From Oidiodendron maius Zn (Eukaryota > Ascomycota > Leotiomycetes > Myxotrichaceae), in assembly GCA_000827325.1 (NCBI GenBank), contig KN832880.1, positions 1,540,112-1,604,111 on the forward strand: 64,000 nt of DNA, written 5' to 3'. Positions 22,259 to 32,675 of the stretch are shown piece by piece. Both the position numbers and the translations under genes were made by a program. The notes beneath the pieces were generated by a model, which made no database searches, had not been told where the DNA came from, and worked only from the letters and a program-made list of their open reading frames with translations. Each line of letters opens with the position of its first letter. Position 1 is the stretch's first letter.

Positions 22259-23359
22259 TCATCCTTCGAGAGCTGCGACTAATAAGGAGACAGCAGACGT
22301 CTGTCGTGCAATTTCAGTTTGGTCAAACGGCCCCGCCCACTTTAGTCCATAAAAGTTGCTACTATTCCGATCTGCAGTATACATGGAGCGGACCTGGTCA
22401 TTCAAATACCGGCGGTATGGATGACCTGGCAGGATGTTATCAAGCTCGTCAAGGTTCCGAACGAAGACCCCCTTGAATGCTGGCCCGTCAGGGTCACAAG
22501 TCTCAGTAGCCTCGCATGGCTCCGTCAGGATCCCGTTCGGCGACAATAGTGGGCTAGAGATAACAGCGTCGGCGATGCGACAGGCCGTTTCAAGGAGGCT
22601 TTGGTCACCGGTAGCCATGTAAAGTTGAGCTAGACCGCCTAGGATCACTCCTTGGTTGTAGGTATAGGTCGTGCCGCCATTATTTATGCAAGTAGTGCCC
22701 TGTGTCGATAGGCCATCATTTACCAGGTTCGCACTATTGATCATCCCGCTTGCCTTAAACCATTCCCACTCCTGTAAGGCGCGAGATAGGTAAAATTTAT
22801 CGTTTGGAATGTTGTTGTGCAGAGACGCCGTCAGCTTTAAGTACAACTCATTGCTTATCGCGTTCTTGTAGCTCCTGGTTGGGATATCCCACAAGATACC
22901 CCCGCCGCAGGTGCTATTATCCCAAAAGCTATAGATATATGCCTCATCTTCCCTTGCTATAGTAAGGTATTTGGGGTCCCGGGTCAACTGGTATAGGCGG
23001 ACCATGGCGAGTGCCCACCATCCGGTATCGTCAGTTGAATCGGCTCGAAAGTCGCCATCACCAGAAGGCCACCAAGGAAGCGGGGCGCTCTGAATGACGA
23101 CGGTGTTGTTGACCTGTGGCATGTATTGTCTTGATCCCGTCTTTGTCATGTAATCAAGCAATGCCTGGAGTGCGTTGCCTGTCGTCCACCATGGTGCATC
23201 CGGTTGCCATCTGCCAGTAACCGGGTCGTAAAAGTCCATCATTGATTCCACAGCCGCAGAAGTTACGTGCAGCGAAGCAATTGGGTTACTAGGCGCAGCC
23301 TGTACTACGGTGACCGCGGCCAGCAATGCCAGACAACTGGCACCGATCACCCACGGCAT
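22259..23359 (-). CDS. Secreted GH76 alpha-1,6-mannanase
   Basis: One exon, 366 residues. Residues 1-21 are a signal peptide. The mature protein shows the GH76 (alpha/alpha)6-barrel landmarks: WWTTGNALQALLDY, then the catalytic Asp-Asp pair at about 110-111 in ADSTDDTGWWALAM. CGGGILWDI and the NGGTTYTYNQGVILGGLAQLY block follow, and then FKGVFVRNL. The family cleaves alpha-1,6-mannan backbones of fungal or yeast mannoproteins. Unlike the Dcw1/Dfg5 branch, there is no hydrophobic C-terminal GPI signal, so this should be a freely secreted hydrolase rather than a wall-crosslinking enzyme. The two Asp residues are seen; their catalytic role is from family knowledge. Confidence 0.9.
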   Translation of the reverse strand: MPWVIGASCLALLAAVTVVQAAPSNPIASLHVTSAAVESMMDFYDPVTGRWQPDAPWWTTGNALQALLDYMTKTGSRQYMPQVNNTVVIQSAPLPWWPSGDGDFRADSTDDTGWWALAMVRLYQLTRDPKYLTIAREDEAYIYSFWDNSTCGGGILWDIPTRSYKNAISNELYLKLTASLHNNIPNDKFYLSRALQEWEWFKASGMINSANLVNDGLSTQGTTCINNGGTTYTYNQGVILGGLAQLYMATGDQSLLETACRIADAVISSPLLSPNGILTEPCEATETCDPDGPAFKGVFVRNLDELDNILPGHPYRRYLNDQVRSMYTADRNSSNFYGLKWAGPFDQTEIARQTSAVSLLVAALEG

Positions 23360-24429
23360 TGCGGAGAAATACTTAAACGGGCTGATTCGGAACGACGCGC
23401 GAGAGGTAACTCCGTTCGGCGATTGAGACGTTCTGTTACTTGTATGGTGGTCGTGCGGCAGAGCTGGATATCCTTGAAAGGATCACAGAGAGGAAGACGA
23501 AGCATATCCTTATATAGAGAGGTACGAGAATGCTCTATCGATGTCTCGATCCGTGCCAGACCAGGATGGGGAGGTGTCAACCATAATAGGCTCTGATTGG
23601 CTCGGTTACGATACGACTATTTTGTATCCAGCCCCGTGGATTTTTCCCTTTTAACTCGTTCAATCGATTTCGAGTTGACAGGAGGCAGGGTTCCTAAGCT
23701 ATAACCAAGATTGGCTCGTCTTTCCCGTAGTAACGTCTCAAGCGTCTTGTCTAGTTCTATCGCATTTGTTCTCCTACTACGTAGGTAACGTTTCAGCACC
23801 TAAGAAATGTATTATTTAGGGTCAATAAGTTAGGAAGATTTAATTATTTCTACGGAATAGGTAGACCCCACTTAACCAAAGCCAGAATTCCAATAGTACT
23901 TATTTAACAGTGTTCGGAGAAAAGTCCCTCTTTTATTTCCCCGGTCCCTTTTCCCCCGTTATCTCTTCCCTAGCATCTCTTCCCTAGCTCTCACAAGCAG
24001 TATGGATTTTATTGAAGTCGTACTTGCCGAAATCAACATCTTGCCATCTTCGCGAGCTTGATAGAATAGTACTAGTCCGCTAAGCAATCCATGGCTGTAG
24101 ATATGACGCCTCGAAATAAGATCTTTCGGAGAGCGAGCGTTGCTGGGTCGGAGCTCTCAGAGTCGGGAGGTGGAAAGCACTCCAGGAGAGAACTTTTACT
24201 TTTGCTGGTTTATGGCAATGTCATGCGGAGGGGGCCAATATGGTGAAATGTAGGACAACTGCTCGGACAACTCTTAAAATATTCTGATAGAGTAATAAGA
24301 ATTTGAACTAGACAGTGCTATTGCATTCACAGGTCAAGAATATTCCTATCAAATATGATCCTGTACATGTATACCTCGGTGCCCCAACCTCTCCCAAAGA
24401 ATCGTTTCTATGTCTGGACCAAATAAAGC
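23360..24429. other. Intergenic region between GH76 promoter and MFS 3' end
   Basis: No gene is supported. The left part is the GH76 promoter. The middle is pyrimidine-rich (for example the CTTCCCTAGC repeats near 23965-23995) and the right end is the 3' flank of the sugar transporter. Confidence 0.5.
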
Positions 24430-26282
24430 TCAAACTGGGATATCTGCTTTCTCTGACGAGAGATGGGCATCCTCACTGGATTGAAGGAGATCATAATTGG
24501 CAAAGTGTCGAGCAGGGACCTTCTTCTCGAACAAAATGTCCAATTCCTCGAAAGTACGTCCGCGGCTCTCTGGAATCCTATACCAACACCATATTAAACA
24601 TATCAAACTAACAGCCCCGAATAGGAATCCGGCCTTGCCACGCCAATTTGCTTCATCGCTGTTGAGCATGTATGGCATAGCCACAGTAAAGATGACCGAT
24701 GCTGCTGCTTGAACGGCGGTGGTGATGGCAATAGTCTTGCCGCGAAGACGAGTCGCCGAGATTTCTGAGATGATGACGAAGCAAATTGGGCCAACAGTCA
24801 TTTGATAGATGAACGTCCAGATATCCATGAGTGTAGCTTGCGCCCAGATTGCACCCGAATGGCTGTGACCGAGATCGAGGAATCCGATGATAAACAAGAG
24901 AAGAGTCATCAACGCCATGCCTGAGTTGTATATTGTCCGGCGTCCGAACTGATCATGTGAGCGTATGTCTTCTAGAATTGTGATGATACGTACTTTCGAT
25001 ATTAATAGCCAAGAAAGACATGTACCGACGAATCCCAAGGCAGTGTTCCCAACCCCCACTATAGCATGTTAGCCATTTATGTAACTCAACGAGTTCAATA
25101 ACTAACTATTAAATGCATCGGAGGCATTTAGACCGGCTTGCTCAAAAAAGAAATTGGCATAACCAATGAGTGGATTTCCTCCAATCACTTGTATGAGGTA
25201 GACCATGATTGATATTTCTGTCCGGCGAAGGTTTGCGCCTTTGAAGCAGTCTAGATACGTAGTCGTAGCTTCTAGTTCTTGTTCAAGGAGGTCGGTCTGT
25301 TCGATCATAGCCAGAACGGATTCGATGTCCGGACGATCCTTCTGAGAAGAGAGCTTCTTGAGCGCAGCTCTAGCATCGTCCTTTCTATTCTGTCGAACCA
25401 ACCAATATGGGCTTTCAGGCGCGAAAGGTAATCCGATGAGCAACACGACTGGCCATACCCATTGGATTGCCTAGATGGTCGGAGTAAGCGTTAGCCGGTA
25501 AAAACACATGGAAGTAGAGAATCGTGATTTTCGTGTCACAAGATATGCCTCAGTGGTACAGACGCGACTCGCAACACTCGAGATTCTCGAAAGGAAGACA
25601 AAGAGAATACACATACGAATGGGGCCTTGTAAGCCCATTCATCGAGTCTGCTCTCTAAACCTGCGGAGCAACCTTGCGCGATGAACTGACCAATGACAAA
25701 AGCCAGGTTAACAGAAGCAGTGAGAACACCTCGAAGAGCTAAAGGACAGATCTCAGAAGCATAAGCTGGAGCAATAACAACGTAGAAGCCATAAGCTAGC
25801 CCGCCCAGTATTTCTCCGGCGCATAGCATCCCGACTGATGTCGAAAAGAACTGTACAAAGACGAAGCAAATCGACCAGATACAGCAAACTCCTAGCGTGA
25901 CTCTTCGTCCCCAACGTTCGAGGGGCCAACCGCAGGCGAGAGCACCAAGAACCTGGCCGATTGGATTTCCCATTCCAAGACCTGTCTGCCATGGCGCAGA
26001 GATCTCGTAAGATCCCTCATAGAGATCGCCGAATCTTTGTTGAAAGGCGGGAAGCGCGTAGAATGATGTGACAAGTTGGGCGTCAAACCCCGCCATGACA
26101 ACGGCTATACAGAAGAAAAGGGCCCAGAACACGGCCATTGGGTATTGCCTTACGGCATCCCAGAACTTTAGATCATGCTCAGCAGTCGTGATATCCCGGG
26201 TGGCATCGATTTCGAGGAGATGGCCTCTCTTGAGTTCGGCGGGTGACTCTTTGCGGACATCGTCATTGTTGGTGGTTGTCAT
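24430..26282 (-). CDS. MFS sugar transporter, alpha-glucoside/maltose permease type
   Basis: Four exons (26282-25617, 25470-25107, 25058-24994, 24948-24430) encode 537 residues with about twelve membrane helices. Sugar-porter hallmarks are GRR in the loop after helix 2 (ERWGRRVTLG), PESPYWLVRQNR after helix 6, FGRRTIYNSG after helix 8 and PESRGRTFEELD after helix 12. The long cytosolic N-terminus and the ALPAFQQRFG segment match the maltose/alpha-glucoside subgroup. It should import an oligosaccharide or hexose by proton symport at the plasma membrane. The third intron (24949-24993) is only 45 nt, a multiple of three, and free of stops, so a read-through form with 15 extra residues is possible. 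It lies in the same region as the secreted glycosidases. Confidence 0.87.
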
Positions 26283-26983
26283 GATTGTAGGACTTCCCTT
26301 GCATTAGGGTCGTATATAAAATGGGATGTATATCTCCAATCTTCCCATGAAGCTTCCTCATTAATAAAGTGCTGTAACTTTTGTGCTCTGCTCTCCGCCG
26401 AGGTGTCCGGTAACAAACCCCGAAAAACCGGTCAATTCTTATCTATCTTATCACAAGAGCGGAGCTTGCAACGTTGCTAATCCCTACATTTTAACGATCC
26501 CTGACAACCCGGCCCGGGGCATACGGAGAACAGTATAGAGACAGCCAAGGATACGGTACTTTCCGGCCCCTTAAACCCCGCTTTCCTTCAACTTCCATCC
26601 TGAGACTAGTAGGGTCGGCCTAACCAGGCATACAAATGTTAATTCTCTTCTGCGCCGCGAACAACCTAATTTCCCCGCCTTCGTTCGGGATCAGGCCGAG
26701 GCCTCCTGAACTAATTAATTCTCCATCAAAGAAGATTGCAATGTCACAAAGCTTAGTTAGCCTACATTTGCCAAGGATATCAGTAGGGATACGGCACCGC
26801 GCCTACCTCAGTATTGCTCATACCACTAGGGACAGCCTCCGTTTAGGACAGATCTAGAGGCAGATTCGTTCATCGATTTCTGCAACTCGAAGAAACCTCA
26901 GACCTATTATTGGACTTATCTCTCTACGCCTTGGTCTCTCGCATTCACTCCTCGGCTTAGCCTGTCTTCCCCACTCTCTTAAA
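26283..26983. other. Divergent promoter region of MFS transporter and GNA1
   Basis: The sugar transporter (minus) and the acetyltransferase gene (plus) are transcribed away from each other across this stretch. A pyrimidine-rich tract (ctctctacgccttggtctctcgcatt, split by a few purines) lies at about 26920-26945, just before the acetyltransferase start. No separate gene is supported. Confidence 0.5.
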
Positions 26984-27638
26984 ATGTCGAGTTCAGAAGT
27001 CTCCTTTCCTCCTAGCCTTATATCTCCAACGATTGCAGCCTCTTTTCCGGATTCGTATACGATTCGACCACTCGAGAGATCTGATTACGCGAAAGGCTTC
27101 TTAAACTGCTTGAAGGTCTTGTCAGATGTTGGAGAGGTCACAGAAGAGCAGTTCAACGAGCGCTATGATTGGATGAACCAACACGGCAAAGGAGTTCACT
27201 ATCACGTGGTGATTGAGCACGAATCTCGAATTGTTGGGACCGGGGCGTTGATAGTGGAGAGGAAGTTGTAAGTTTTCTATTTTTATGCTTCCCATACTTG
27301 CTTTAAGTTAGTTCTTTGTACAGATATGATTGGTTTTATCCGCAGCAAAATTATAGAAACCACAAATACTTGCTAATCGTTATCCTAGTATTCACAATCT
27401 TGGAATCATCGGGCACATTGAAGAAATTGCTATAGCAAGTGATCAACAAGGCAAGAAGCTTGGATTGAAGTTAATGCAAGCTCTCGGCTCTATCGCGGTC
27501 AATGTCGGTTGCTATAAAACCACTTTGGGGACGAGCGATGCAAATGAGCCATTCTACGTTAAGTGCGGGTATAAGAAAAGTGGACGAGTCATGTCACAAT
27601 ATTACGAGGAGCCCAAGTCTGCCTACGAGAGAGGTTGA
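26984..27638 (+). CDS. gna1: Glucosamine-6-phosphate N-acetyltransferase
   Basis: Two exons (26984-27267 and 27389-27638) encode 177 residues, a normal length. GNAT-fold motifs are clear: IRPLERSDYAKGFLNCLKVL at the N-terminus, YHVVIEHESRIVGTGALIVE in the central sheet, and the acetyl-CoA loop DQQGKKLGLKLM. The end matches Gna1 (YKTTLGTSDANEPFYVKCGY, with the Tyr-Cys-Gly pattern). The enzyme acetylates glucosamine-6-phosphate in the cytosol, a step to UDP-GlcNAc and chitin. It is normally a single-copy housekeeping gene, which is notable in this otherwise accessory setting. The 121-nt intron joins a conserved IHNLGIIGHIEEIA block in frame. Confidence 0.92.
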
Positions 27639-28533
27639 AGCATCTAGCTTAGCATATTTGGGATGGGGTGGACAGCTTGTTACGTACAGGTTGTGTAAAA
27701 TAGAAAACTTACAATTTCTAACCACTCTTAATGCATACGTAATCTTTTCCCGAATTTATTCAGTAATGAGACGAATGCACCTGAGATTTGATTTTGCGTT
27801 CCTTACCGACCACTGTTGTGGGTCGACGGCTCTTGTGGGTTTGGACTTGAAGATCGTTTTCCCTCCGCTAATTCAGCCAAGCACTCTAGCCTTCTGGGTG
27901 CGCTGTGGAGGCCGATAACCCCCAGATTATATCTCTAATAGTATTCCTCTCAACATTTGCAAGGGCCCACTCCCACGTGGAAATTATTGAGTAATTATCC
28001 CTAGCGTGATTCACAAAGCGACCGTTGGAGGAACAAAGCGAGTCTGCCATGTTATTTTTAATTACCCAGAGCAGAACCCATAAGTTCAGAACAGGAATAA
28101 ATCGGCGAAAATGCCCCGATACAGGTGGGGGTAATTCGTGCTAAGGGTCACGCCGTGGTTTTACTAGTACGGGGGTGGTAAGCGGAATGGGAACGACCTC
28201 TATTCGTGAAAGTTTTATTGGATCCACAATGGCCGGTATCTTTCCGAGCAAAGCAAAAATGTATGTTTGTACGTACAGAATTTTAGGTGCCGGGAAAGTT
28301 GCGTTTTGAGATTCTGCCCCAAAGCAACGTGACAGGACTTCCGTTCCGCTTTTTCAATGCTATGTTACACTCCCATTTGGGCCTAGCCTTAGCCTTTCTA
28401 GGGAAAAACTTGCGTGAGGCTGATAGTCGGTCACATGACAATTGTCTGCTCGTTGTCCACACATCTTAGAACCAAACCACCAAACACCAAACACCAAACA
28501 CCTAACCATTGCCTTCCTTCTGTGTTACATTCC
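27639..28533. other. Intergenic region, no gene supported
   Basis: 3' flank of the acetyltransferase and promoter of the following oxidoreductase. Shortly before the next start codon there is a CA-rich run with the unit CACCAAA repeated about three times at 28475-28505. Confidence 0.5.
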
Positions 28534-30208
28534 ATGATGGCACCTCACGCCGACGTCGACGATGTCGACTTTAACGTCGTCCGCTTACCTGCTCCAGAAA
28601 GGCCGTCATTTTCCGAGTCTCCTCCTCGCCTGCTCATAATCGGAGCAGGGAATCGAGGGATTACCTACGCAGCCGCAATTGGTGAGTCGACTAACGGTGT
28701 ATGCGTTGGTGTTGTGGAACCCATTGCTGTTAAGCGTCGACTACTCGGCCAAAAGTATATCTGGGGAAAATCCGAACCATCCGAAGGTCAAGAGTTTGAG
28801 GATTGGAAACAGTTCCTATTATGGGAAGTAGAGAGGAGGAAAAGAGCTGCGTTAGGCGAAAATGTACCCGAGGGAGTTGATGGGGTCTTTATTTGTGTTC
28901 AAGATCATATGCATATGGCAGTCGTTCTCGGACTGGCTCCACTTGGCCTCCACATCATGTGTGAGAAACCACTGGCTCCTAGTCTAGATGACTGTGTAAC
29001 CATATACAGAGCTCTGTCGTTGGACTCTTCACTAGCTCCTTCGACGATTTTCTCTATAGGCCATGTACTTAGGTACAGCCCTCACAACATGCTTTTGCGG
29101 AAGTTACTCCTAGAGGACAAGGTTATAGGCGAGGTAATGGCTGTGAATCATACTGAACCCGTGGGATGGTGGCACTTCACACACAGTTATGTCAGGTTGG
29201 TCATGTATATCCCCAACCCTTGATGGAACTAACAGATATAGGGGCAATTGGCGCAAAGAATCGACATCTGCACCTTCTCTGCTCACCAAATCGTGCCACG
29301 ATATGGACATAATATACTGGCTTCTTTGTTCTCCACCACCAGGATCGTCCAAGCCAGCACACCTACCAACTTCAATAAGCTCCTCTGGTTCTTTGCAGTA
29401 CTTCAACAGAGCCCACAAGCCGACTGAGGCCGGAAACGCCACAAACTGTCTATCCTGCAACTACGAGTCTTCTTGTCAGTTCTCAGCAAAACGCATCTAT
29501 ATCGGCCCTCAAATGGGGGGACAAAAGGAGCACTTCGTCCGTATCGTACTCCCAGAGATCGAGGACTGCGTCGCGGCCGGCGGCCTAGAAGCTGGAAAAA
29601 AAGCTCTCTTAGCAAAACTGGAGGAAGACTATGAGCCCGCGATGCCAGCTTCAGAGGTTAGTAAGAGGAGCTGGTTTGGTCGATGTGTCTATGAAGCTGA
29701 TAACGACGTCTGCGATAATCAAACTGTCACTTTGAGTTGGGATAACGACCCAATCGCTGCCGATTGCGAAACCAGCCCTCAGGCGTTGACAGGCAGAGGA
29801 AGCAAAACCGCAACTTTGCACATGGTAGCTTTCGCGAAAAAAGTATGCCAACGTTTCACCAGCATATACGGAGCAGACGGCGAAATATATGCTGATAGCA
29901 ATACTATCACGGTGCAAGATTTCAAGACTGGTGAGAAGAAGACACACTATCCACCTGTGCCACTAGGAGAAGGACACGGAGATGCAGACGCAGGATTGGC
30001 AAGGCAATTCGTCCTTGCTATTGATCGAGTTAAGAATCACGGGGAAAATGCCACAGACGCTCAAACACAATACCTCGGTTGTTCGCTTGATGATATGATC
30101 CGAAGTCACGCTTTGGTGTTTGCAGCTGAAGAGGCAAGGAAGGAGAAGATTGTGCTGGATTTCCCGAGTTGGTGGGAAAGAAAAGTGGCTAGTAAGTTAA
30201 AAGTCTGA
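28534..30208 (+). CDS. Gfo/Idh/MocA-family NAD(P)-dependent oxidoreductase
   Basis: Two exons (28534-29195 and 29242-30208) encode 542 residues. A Rossmann NAD(P)-binding loop is seen as LLIIGAGNRGITYAAAIG near residue 30, and the family's EKP motif as HIMCEKPLAPSLDDC, with the Lys that usually contacts substrate and nicotinamide. The C-terminal alpha/beta domain includes KSCHDMDIIYWL, whose His is the expected catalytic residue. A cysteine-containing insert (TNCLSCNYESSCQFSAKRIY) makes the protein longer than the 350-400 residues of most members. Fungal homologues are often labelled streptomycin-biosynthesis StrI-like. The substrate is probably a sugar or inositol derivative. Two ATGs are adjacent (28534 and 28537), so the start is uncertain by one codon. 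Confidence 0.85.
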
Positions 30209-30957
30209 ATGCTTGTCAACATGTTGCCGAATGATGATAAACTGGCTGCGTTAAGGACAGCAGAATTGAGAAACAGTTCTATATGTTGGTACATGTCTTG
30301 AGTAAGAGTTTCGATCCTTTGGCCGTAGACCGGGCTCCCCGCCAAGTCTTTCAGGCTTAGAGTCATTACAATCCGTTGCCCTGCGCTTTCTGTGGGATGG
30401 CTATACTCTGAGATAACAGATAATCTAAATGAATTCAAAGAAGGTTGCGTTTCTCTTTCTTTAAAACCTGATCAACGTTCGTATACATCTTACTATAGGG
30501 AAGAGCCAAGTCTTCCTGGAAATGCTCTAGGATAGGCCTTGCGTTTCTGCTTCAATTATTTATAGGGTAATATTTAGGCATTCTACAAAGTTGAAGGCCG
30601 ACTGGACCTCTTTTGCTGCATTGCTGGATAAATTAGTTTTCAAGATGGTTTGTAATAGACCGATAAGCACAATGACATCACCGATATTGAGAGTTATACA
30701 CTGTAGTAAGTGAAATTTAAAGTAGTATGGAAAGATATAGAACATTCGTCTGCACTCCTTTGGAATTAGGAAGTGAAGCTGAAGATAAAAATAAATATTA
30801 TTCAGATAGCTCTGGTGAGAGTCTTTGAGCAACCACGAGGCTGTGGAACCTTTTATTCTAAGGTGCCAACGATAAGCCTACCAAACAAACTAATACAAGA
30901 CTCAGCCTCATAAGCAAAATCAGTATATAACAAATATCAGCCATTTAGAACTGGGAG
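30209..30957. other. Intergenic region, no gene supported
   Basis: 3' flank of the oxidoreductase followed by AT-rich DNA. Open frames here are shadows or AT-driven and have no domain. Confidence 0.5.
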
Positions 30958-30969
30958 GTGTCTAATTCC

Positions 30970-31815
30970 CTATCATTTGATTCCAATGGGGATCCGTTTT
31001 CTCACCCTCCGAGAAAGAACCTCGACTTCTTGTATTCGACGCTTCTGCAGCACACAAAAAAGAACGCTAATGCAAAGAAAGCACAGGATGACTTTATCAC
31101 GGAGTTGAAGAAGCTAAATTGCACGGTTTCTATAGTGCCTTCTTGCGAACTGGCTATGTTCAAGTGCTGGATGGCTTTGCTAATAAGAAGATCAAGGAGT
31201 TGATGTCAGAAATGGAAGAGATTCATTACGATCAACACAAACAAGAATGGAAATCTTGCAAGTTCCGCGTTGGTGATCGACGTGTTCTTCTCGCTGAATG
31301 GACTCTTAAAGCCTATAATATTCTTCACAAGAAGTACAGTGACAATATTATTAAGGCTTTTAAGTAGGTTGGGTTGTTTTTCAAGCCAGATGGTTCTGAA
31401 GATTGGAAGATTAAGATTCGAGATCTCCCAGGTTTGAGTCTATACTCCTATCTGAAATTTACACCGTTGACTTTTCCTATTTCATAGACATCGAAATTGG
31501 TGATTATATAACCCCTCCTTCTATACCCCCTAAACCAATTACTCTCGACGATACTATAGAAGTTGATACTTCTCGACCTATAACTCGTGTTTCTCCCCTA
31601 CCCCCTCGTAAAAATCTACACTCTGCAGCGTCTGTTACAGCAAAGGAAGCGAGAGCTGGTGTTCTAGACGAGGAGGCCTTGAGAACGAAGATGACGTTAT
31701 GACTGATACAAGTTTCGATTCAGAGCCTGCGTTCGGTTATTCGGACGATGAGGAGTTGGACCCTATTCTCGGTGCCGACTACGACGCTGCGGATGGTTTC
31801 ATAGGCATAGATTAG
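30970..31815 (+). pseudogene. C-terminal relic of a fungal DDE-type transposase
   Basis: The plus strand reads in pieces. A broken start (FLYSTLLQHTKKNANAK) leads, after a frameshift near 31120, into GYVQVLDGFANKKIKEL and then HKQEWKSCKFRVGDRRVLL and AEWTLKAYNILHKKYSD. A TAG at 31365 precedes VGLFFKPDGSEDWKIKIRDLP. After an intron-like gap come IEIGDYI and an acidic tail SDDEELDPILGADYDAADGF. This order matches the C-terminal part of DDE superfamily endonucleases found in fungal transposons, beyond the last catalytic acid. Two frameshifts and one stop show that the copy is dead, and the catalytic core is missing. Confidence 0.65.
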
Positions 31816-32277
31816 TTGTAGAATAGGTGGGGGAAGTCTCGCTGGTTTTATAAGAATTGCGAGAAGTTATGGGGGAGCATTAAATAAGGAGTTTAATACA
31901 GCTATACATTCAATCTATCGATTTCTATAGAGGGGTAAAATTGGACCCTACTAGTGTCTTATACCCTTATATTTGACCTCTGTATTAGTTTTCGATCATT
32001 AGAACCATACCTTATATCTAGGTATGACTTATAAGTTGATCATATCATATAAACCAATTAAACCGGTAGCTCAATCAGCTAATCCTATAATTCGAAAGGC
32101 CCAGGAATCTACTATTATGGCAAAGGCCCAAATGGCACGGAAGTACTCTTAAGATACGCGTTATCCAACACTTCGAAATTGGAGATATAATCTCGGTGAC
32201 AGTTCCTAGGGAGGACAGGAGGAAATGGGGTCTAAAATAATTTAGATTATTTGCGGGTGGTATAAGTGGATTATTCC

Positions 32278-32368
32278 ATTCGCGAATATGGTATCCGACC
32301 GGCGAATGTGTAAATTCGAGGGTGGAATATCCCATTCGCGAATGGAATGGGATAGCATATTCGCGAAT
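32278..32368. repeat. Three copies of the palindrome ATTCGCGAAT
   Basis: Exact copies lie at 32278-32287, 32334-32343 and 32359-32368, with decayed ones (GGCGAATG, AAATTCGAGG, TATTCGTGG) between and after. They lie about 460 bp beyond the transposase relic and may be subterminal repeats of that element; this link is inference. Confidence 0.7.
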
Positions 32369-32675
32369 AGGGTATATTCGTGGGTGGTACGGAAATATAT
32401 ACAACGACGGTGAGCCGGATGTTTCGCTCGCCGCCTATTCAGGGCCTGTGAAGAGGATCGAAGTCCACGCGTTGCTGATCAAATCGCTGTAGTGGTAATT
32501 GAAATCTCATCCGTCGCCAGGCCATAATCCCTAGACTTCTTTGTTACATTGGCCTGGTCATAGAAAGACATTGTCAGGACAGCTTAATACCCCTTGTCTC
32601 CTAGTCATACCTCTTTTGATTACATGTCGTACTTTTTGACAACGAAAATTTCTTTCTATTAATTCTATTATTACC

